64,000 bases of DNA, taken from DATMFV01 sp035555975. GTDB lineage: Bacteria > Verrucomicrobiota > Verrucomicrobiia > Chthoniobacterales > Chthoniobacteraceae. The stretch's first letter is position 1; each line of letters begins with the position of its first letter. Position numbers and translations under genes: made by a program. Where the stretch lies: NCBI GenBank assembly GCA_035555975.1, contig DATMFV010000100.1:1-64000 (forward strand). Reading direction: 5' to 3'. This document shows positions 59,701 to 64,000 of the stretch, piece after piece. The notes beneath the pieces were generated by a model. The model searched no databases, had not been told where the DNA came from, and saw only the letters and a list, made by a program, of their open reading frames with translations.

Positions 59701-60520
59701 GCATACCTGCTACTGTCCGCGCTGCCTGGCGGCGTTCCGGAGCGCGGCGGCGCTGCCCGAAAGCGTCCGGCTCGATGCCCCGGTCATCAACGAAAAATAT
59801 GCGCGGCCATGGGTCGACTTCATGGCGCGACAGACCGCGCGCATTTTCGGGAAGATGAAGGCGTCGGTCAAAGCCGTCGATCCGAAGATCCGTTTCGAAG
59901 TTTACAGCGGTTACCAGACGGAAGACAACCCGAGCCGCTACGGCGTCGACTGGGCGTACGTCGGAGCCGCCGGGGCCGTCGATCAGGCGGGGATGGGGTA
60001 TGGCCGTCCGCTGGAGGCGATCCGCGCGACGAAGAAGGCGCTCCCGGGTGTTTTCCTCCTTTTCGGGGAGATCATCGAACCGTACCGGCCCGTCGATGAC
60101 ATCCCTTCCCGCCAGACGACTCCGGCGCGGCTCCTTCGGCGGATGCTCGATTCGCAGGGGGGCGTGCTGATCTACGAAATGAGCGCGATGGACGCGCGAA
60201 GCTGGAGGGCCGTGGCGGAAACGACGCGGCTGCTCGCCCGTTATGAAACGGTTCTCATGGAAGGCGCGCAGGAGGAAATCCCGGGAATCGGCGAGAGCGA
60301 AGGGTGCCGGGTGGCCCACGGAGGAACGGCGCTCTACTGTCTGATGAACGATTCGCCGCTGGAAAAACGGTGGCGACTGCCGGAAGCGGCGCTTGCGGGC
60401 GGGCGGGAATTTTACTCGGGCGAGCCGCTCGACGGAGAGGGGTGGCTCGTCGTGCCGCCCGGGGAGAGCCGTGTGGTGGTGGTGGAGAAGGAAGCCGGAA
60501 ACCGGAAAGGATCGCTGTAA
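56711..60520 (+). CDS. Large secreted multi-domain glycosidase-like protein
   Basis: 1269 residues. Signal peptide to about 25. Residues about 60-330: beta domains. Residues 335-520: CBM9/DOMON-like domain (TTVRFSYDGEKLYVRFDCEEP). 520-860: further beta domains. 860-1269: TIM-barrel-like region with CYCPRCLAAF, FRPQAVLYDYEFSPLY and VDWAYVGAAGA, resembling catalytic domains of polysaccharide-degrading enzymes. Active acids cannot be assigned. Overlaps the next ATG by one base, so cotranscribed. Confidence 0.7.
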   Translation: MILRFSQKWLLAAVAALPLFIHPLKASTEGYEPTRRIGFHTDGHGVTPFGDPLPLVRRVTDGQTQKHLLRMEATAAGSPVGLRVPLPVTGGPRLVKVATALQGRGSALLTLRSGDGAVTSRPLPLQGHRRWDSFYYRVDRHGEELVAELTLPNPREGDYVEVSSIDLRTKAVAEAGDLPVPPRFYEAGDWIDPASTATRVENWSGGVLLTSRTSLEALPMPQTSRPLTLYVEYRSPEGDATLERIATDGSSRQVSGASQLPRAEAWQWHRVPGINPRLLGKSLTLRWTPPQGGALEIHRIVVTSEAELPPAQLEAVAPVLPPAPLVAAAPSAKRHDLRARLEEGPWKGATAFGDFRVSGSRRAPTGATTVRFSYDGEKLYVRFDCEEPILRSVEQRTHEFRTTATEPDGPVQEDDGCFLAFRSREGEVLFFRINARGVIRDSRQRGESVDVRWNAGAEALGRIGEGRYTVVAAIPLHALGLDAHVGQVPMSVGRNAVARSEVTTWNAGADPESPAGWGTLVFDHGSRRAAFSPKLPETISVGENGFRMASGEVSTSGLVYTSFREGEHRSRQIVVVSAGMSEARLEVPRALGQRVVEPSVTLLADDLTPLYRSPLHPVTVAMPSVTLRLRKTGAYVVRMKGREEANGNAGDQPVEITLPLKTGANEVEISMEQPTGTAVIEGPGFDAGSIQWTTEPDGKAVRKRTTLLLEQTRVWPRPEPAIYFARDAAQQVPFLFETAEGREGWKLHVALPRGFEWVGASSLWAWRSELHPRFVTRETGRRKIGGEEYTMLEIAADRRLPKKGDTPRLAQALSLWLVLRPTSQASASGEIYYWSTGEGGRVTEARRSFPVRVLAEPLAGGQLAKSLWQLWGPLEQLDDDAVREALLAMTRRAGINLYEIGHVGITPGRFREKGIPATLRMHFLNGSLFFGPYLGKHPEQCLVNYDGKIDHSRVCTSALLQEAWPEAERLMQAQIAAFRPQAVLYDYEFSPLYRGRMHTCYCPRCLAAFRSAAALPESVRLDAPVINEKYARPWVDFMARQTARIFGKMKASVKAVDPKIRFEVYSGYQTEDNPSRYGVDWAYVGAAGAVDQAGMGYGRPLEAIRATKKALPGVFLLFGEIIEPYRPVDDIPSRQTTPARLLRRMLDSQGGVLIYEMSAMDARSWRAVAETTRLLARYETVLMEGAQEEIPGIGESEGCRVAHGGTALYCLMNDSPLEKRWRLPEAALAGGREFYSGEPLDGEGWLVVPPGESRVVVVEKEAGNRKGSL

Positions 60521-61929
60521 TGGAGCTGGTTTTTGAATCGCGCAGTAACTTTTCCGGATTCAGCGGAGCGTTGCAGTTGGTGCAGTGGGAGCCGGAGGTT
60601 CACCCCGAGCCGGTGCTGCTGCCTGATACGCCGGTCGATCGCCTCAATGTTTCCGCCTACGGGTCGGTGATCCGCGATGGGGGGCTTTTGCGGATGTGGT
60701 ACCAGGCGACGCCGGAGGGGTGGGACTTCAACCACGACGTGCTCTGGGTGGCTTGTGCGGAGTCTCACGATGGCTGCCATTGGCAAAAGCGCAAGCTGGG
60801 CATCGTGGATCATCCCTCGGGCGACAACCATCTCTGCGATCTCGGGTTGCATTCGCCTTCGGTGTTCATCGACCCGGGGAGTGCGCCAGACGAGCGTTAC
60901 CGCGCGATCGGTTGCGGGCGGCCGGGGCCGGGATCGCGTGGGCACCGCTACGGCTATTACAGTGCCGTCTCCGCTGACGGGCTCCGGTGGCGCTTTCCCG
61001 ACCGTGAACCGCAGTGGGAGGGGGGCGACGTGATCACCAGCGTTTACCATCCCGGGCGCGGCGGCGCGGTGATCGCGCTCAAGCGGCAGTTCTGGATCAA
61101 CCGGCTGATGCGGCGCTGCGTTCACGTGGCGGAGTACCGCGACGGCGTTTATGGCGAACACCACGGGGCGCTTTATCCCGATGAATACGACGATCTCGCC
61201 GCCATGCAGCGCGGCTCCATCTCCGGCGATTACTATGGCATGGCGATGATGCCGGCGGGGAACGGCACGGTGGGGTTCTTATGGAATTTCCGGCATCGCT
61301 ACCCGTATTCCGAGGGGATTCTGCTGGGAAACCACGGCTCCTGTGATGTGACGCTCGTTTATCAGGAAAAACCGGGCGGAAAATGGCTGCACCTTCCCGG
61401 GCGCCCCGACTTTATCAGCCATCGCCAGCTTGACTGGACCGGGTGTGGCTGGATTCACACGGCCTCCGCCCCGGTGGAGGTGGGCGACGAGCATCGTCTT
61501 TATTTTTCCGGCCGGAACTACGAACACGGGTTTGGACGGGGTGCGGAGGGGGGCAGATTCCGGGAGTGGATTCGCAGGGAGGGACGCAGCGGCATCACCT
61601 TTGCCCGGTGGCCGAAGGATCGGCTCTTCGGGTTTGAGACGCCCCGGCAGGCTTCCTTCCGGGTGGAGGCGCCGGTGGAGGGCGCGAGTGCGGTGGAGAT
61701 CCATCTCAACTACCGGGCGCGCCAAGGGGGACGCGTCCGGGTGGGGGTGGAAGGCGTGGAGGGTCGCGCGGTGGAGGATGGCTGCGACCTTGCCGGAGAC
61801 GCCGTCAGGGAACGGGTCGTGTGGCGTTCCGGGGCGGTGGTGCCGATTGCCAAAGGGGCGCAAAGCCTTCATTTCACCATCGAACTGGAGATGGCGGCGG
61901 TTTACGCTTACGAGATCGTCCCGGTCTGA
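60520..61929 (+). CDS. Beta-propeller glycosidase-like protein (GH32/43-like layout)
   Basis: 469 residues from ATG 60520, one base overlapping the preceding stop. Repeating blade-like segments with Trp/Gly/Asp motifs (LLRMWYQATPEGWDF, ESHDGCHWQKR, SADGLRWRFPD), as in five-bladed propeller hydrolases of the GH32/43/130 type. The C-terminal 100 residues form a beta domain. No signal peptide is visible, so it may act in the cytoplasm on imported sugars. Confidence 0.7.
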   Translation: MELVFESRSNFSGFSGALQLVQWEPEVHPEPVLLPDTPVDRLNVSAYGSVIRDGGLLRMWYQATPEGWDFNHDVLWVACAESHDGCHWQKRKLGIVDHPSGDNHLCDLGLHSPSVFIDPGSAPDERYRAIGCGRPGPGSRGHRYGYYSAVSADGLRWRFPDREPQWEGGDVITSVYHPGRGGAVIALKRQFWINRLMRRCVHVAEYRDGVYGEHHGALYPDEYDDLAAMQRGSISGDYYGMAMMPAGNGTVGFLWNFRHRYPYSEGILLGNHGSCDVTLVYQEKPGGKWLHLPGRPDFISHRQLDWTGCGWIHTASAPVEVGDEHRLYFSGRNYEHGFGRGAEGGRFREWIRREGRSGITFARWPKDRLFGFETPRQASFRVEAPVEGASAVEIHLNYRARQGGRVRVGVEGVEGRAVEDGCDLAGDAVRERVVWRSGAVVPIAKGAQSLHFTIELEMAAVYAYEIVPV

Positions 61930-62222
61930 GCCGCGGAAAGCCGCATTCCATGGTCGGGGAGGAGGATCGGCACCTCGTTTTGCACGACGTAGCCGACCTG
62001 CCCGTCGCTGCGCAGGAGCACCGCTTCTATCGGTTCGGCGAGGTTGATTTGCAGGCGACCGGTTTCAGCGGCTTCGCACGGAAGCGGCCCGGTTTTGCGA
62101 TTGGCATCGAGCCGGTCGGCGAAAGACTGCGGGGCGAGGCTTAACGGCTGGCGGTTGACCGGACAGCGCAGGAGCGGCACGAGGCGCTGCCATGCGGGCG
62201 GGGCGGTGGTTTCGCCGGGCAT
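61908..62222 (-). CDS. Trm112/UPF0434-like protein
   Basis: 104 residues. LLRCPVNRQPLSLA is the first half of the Trm112 zinc-ribbon-like pattern, and NEVPILLPDHGMRL is its C-terminal beta motif. The middle is longer than in UPF0434 (about 60). The 3' end overlaps the upstream gene by 22 nt (convergent). Trm112-like proteins partner methyltransferases. Confidence 0.6.
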   Translation of the reverse strand: MPGETTAPPAWQRLVPLLRCPVNRQPLSLAPQSFADRLDANRKTGPLPCEAAETGRLQINLAEPIEAVLLRSDGQVGYVVQNEVPILLPDHGMRLSAAQTGTIS

Positions 62223-62232
62223 ACCGCGTTTT

Positions 62233-62736
62233 CTAGTAAATAAACCCGTTGGAGCGAACCCGCACGCTCGCCTCCTGCCCCGGGTGTTGCAGGCTGCCTT
62301 CGAAGACTTCGGCGACGTAGAGCGTATGGTCGCCCGTGGTCATTTTTCCGGCGACCTTGCATGCCAGAAACGCCGAAGCCTCCGCGAGTTGCGGGATGCC
62401 GAAGAGATTTTCGACCAATTCGTGCCCTTCGAACGGGTCGTGATCCCCCACGCGCGAGAACGACCGGAGCAGGCCCCGGTTTTCCTTGCTCAAGGCGTGC
62501 AGTCCGAAGAGCCCGTGGCCGTCGAGCGCCTGGCTCAAGAGCCGTGTCGAGCCGACGGCGATCGAGATCATCGGCGGCTCGAAGCTGCATTGTTCGACAA
62601 AGCTGCACAACATCCCCGCGTGGCGCTCCCCGATGGCCGCCGTCGCGATATAAAGACCGCTGACGACTTTTCCAAGGGCGGGCGAGATGCGTTCCCGTTC
62701 CTGGGAAGCCTGAAGAGCGTCGGCGTCGGTGGACAT
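62233..62736 (-). CDS. Flavin reductase-like domain protein
   Basis: 167 residues from ATG 62736. ISPALGKVVSGLYIATA...ERHAGMLCSFVEQCSFEPPMISIAV (read in pieces) is the split-barrel flavin reductase pattern (FMN-binding). May supply reduced flavin, or act as an FMN-dependent reductase. The longer frame to 62931 overlaps the moeB gene and is not used. Confidence 0.75.
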   Translation of the reverse strand: MSTDADALQASQERERISPALGKVVSGLYIATAAIGERHAGMLCSFVEQCSFEPPMISIAVGSTRLLSQALDGHGLFGLHALSKENRGLLRSFSRVGDHDPFEGHELVENLFGIPQLAEASAFLACKVAGKMTTGDHTLYVAEVFEGSLQHPGQEASVRVRSNGFIY

Positions 62737-62776
62737 CTTTTGAAGTAAAGGAGCGTACGCGGGGTCGGGCGGGTTT

Positions 62777-63967
62777 TTAGTATTTCGGCATGGTCGGGTC
62801 AACCTCGTCGGCCCACGCCTCGATGCCCCCTTCCACGTTGAGCACTTTGCTAAAACCCGCTTCCTGAAGGAGCTTGAGCGCCCTGGCGCTGCGCCCGCCG
62901 ACCTTGCAGTAGAGGACGATCTCGTCCGCACTGTCGAGTTCGCTCATCCGCGATGGGAACTCGGAGAGCGGGATCAGCGTCGAGCCTTCGATGTTGCAGA
63001 TGTCGTATTCAAACGCTTCGCGCACGTCGATCAACTGGAAGGCCTCGTTGCGGTCCCGCTTGGCTTTGAGTTCCTGGGCGGTGATGACCGGCACCGGTTC
63101 CTCTTCAGCTTCGGCGGCGGCCGCCTGCGGGATGCCGCAGAACTGGTCGTAGTCGATCGGTGCGGTGATCGTCGGGTGTTCGCCGCAGACGGGGCACTTC
63201 GGGTCGCGCCGCAGCTTGTACTCCTTGTACTTCATCTTGAGCGCGTCGTAGTGGACGAGCCGGCCGATGAGCGGATCGCCGATCCCCATGATCAGCTTGA
63301 TCGCCTCGGTCGCCTGCATCAGCCCGACCGAGCCGGGCAGGATGCCGAGCACGCCCCCTTCGGCGCAGCTTGGCACCATCCCGGGAGGCGGCGGTTCCGG
63401 GAACATGCACCGGTAGCACCCGCCCCCGAGATGAGGCGCAAAAACCGTACACTGGCCGTCGAAACGGAAAATGGAGCCGTAGATGTTCGGGATCTTTAAG
63501 AAAACGCAGATGTCGTTGGAGAGGTAGCGGGTCGGGAAATTGTCGGTCCCGTCGATGACGATGTCGTACCCCTTGATGATCTCCATCCCGTTTTCCGCGC
63601 GGATGATCGTGTCGTAGAGATCGACCTGCACGTTCGGGTTGATGTTGCGCACGGCGTCGCGGGCGGAGTTGAGCTTTTTGCGGCCGACATCCTTGGTCCC
63701 GTGGAGGACCTGGCGCTGGAGGTTCGAGAAATCGACCACGTCGGCGTCGACCATGCCGATCCGGCCGATCCCGGCGGCGGCGAGGTAGAGCGCGATCGGC
63801 GAGCCGAGCCCTCCCGCACCAATGCAGAGGACGCTGGCGGCTTTGAGACGACGCTGCCCGTCGAGCGTCACTTCCGGCATGATCAGGTGCCGGGAGTAGC
63901 GGGCGATTTCGTCGTTGGTAAACTCGATGCGCTCCAGACGGGCTGGATCAATAATGCTCTTGGCCAT
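62777..63967 (-). CDS. moeB: MoeB/ThiF-type adenylyltransferase with rhodanese domain
   Basis: 396 residues. E1-like domain with GAGGLGSP (about 51-58), catalytic R-Q region, zinc ligands CYRC and CPVC, then a C-terminal rhodanese domain (about 295-396) with active Cys in VLYCKVGGRSAR. It activates the C-terminal glycine of a MoaD/ThiS-like sulfur carrier; the fused rhodanese donates sulfur. Upstream context lies beyond the window. Confidence 0.93.
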   Translation of the reverse strand: MAKSIIDPARLERIEFTNDEIARYSRHLIMPEVTLDGQRRLKAASVLCIGAGGLGSPIALYLAAAGIGRIGMVDADVVDFSNLQRQVLHGTKDVGRKKLNSARDAVRNINPNVQVDLYDTIIRAENGMEIIKGYDIVIDGTDNFPTRYLSNDICVFLKIPNIYGSIFRFDGQCTVFAPHLGGGCYRCMFPEPPPPGMVPSCAEGGVLGILPGSVGLMQATEAIKLIMGIGDPLIGRLVHYDALKMKYKEYKLRRDPKCPVCGEHPTITAPIDYDQFCGIPQAAAAEAEEEPVPVITAQELKAKRDRNEAFQLIDVREAFEYDICNIEGSTLIPLSEFPSRMSELDSADEIVLYCKVGGRSARALKLLQEAGFSKVLNVEGGIEAWADEVDPTMPKY

Positions 63968-64000
63968 AGGAAAAGAGATTCATCCTAAAACGTGCGGCGG

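Overview
The window is one piece of a GC-rich bacterial chromosome, most likely from the Verrucomicrobiota (Opitutae/Spartobacteria type). The evidence for that is two PEP-CTERM exported proteins, two pseudopilins of the H-X9-DG type, a PafA/Dop-like ligase of the kind that phylum carries, and carbohydrate-utilisation genes under LacI and GntR regulators. No rRNA gene is present to confirm it.

Positions 1 to about 29,923 are the right part of a prophage, transcribed almost entirely on the + strand with tight 1-4 nt overlaps. It starts inside a pentapeptide-repeat gene. Next comes a recombination and replication block (Fe-S PD-(D/E)XK nuclease, Sak4-like ATPase, SSB-like protein, RusA, sliding-clamp-like protein, SF2 helicase, Xre regulator, Dda/PIF1-like helicase, primase-helicase). 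Then follow a lambda-like head module (Nu1/gpA terminase, connector, portal, protease-scaffold, decoration protein, capsid), a tail module, host-range proteins, and a lysis block (two lipoproteins, membrane proteins, lysozyme). The prophage ends in the 3' end of a tRNA gene (29899-29923), the probable right attachment site. No integrase lies in the window, so it should sit to the left.

The host part (30-64 kb) holds a secreted low-GC protein, glycine decarboxylase, an orphan histidine kinase, a TPR protein, an FkbM methyltransferase, and a cluster of zinc-ribbon and membrane proteins. Next is a LacI-controlled cassette (GH123/DUF4091-like enzyme, PEP-CTERM protein, pseudopilin), then a PafA/Dop-like ligase beside a ureohydrolase, a coiled-coil zinc-ribbon protein, and FeoA-FeoA-FeoB iron import. 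A second sugar cassette follows (GntR regulator, PEP-CTERM protein, pseudopilin, a 1269-residue glycosidase-like protein, a beta-propeller-like protein). The window closes with a Trm112-like protein, a flavin-reductase-like protein and MoeB-rhodanese.

The most unusual observations are four. (1) The prophage nuclease at 386-1438 has its RecB-type motif I and first Fe-S cysteine after, not before, the catalytic D/EHK and the other three cysteines, which is a circular permutation. (2) A 400-nt structured non-coding stretch with a tRNA-like 3' domain lies directly behind it. (3) The octamer GTTGACAC recurs 13-15 nt before the ATG of five late-gene starts, including an internal scaffold start. (4) A pupylation-type ligase has no visible Pup, UBact or proteasome gene nearby.
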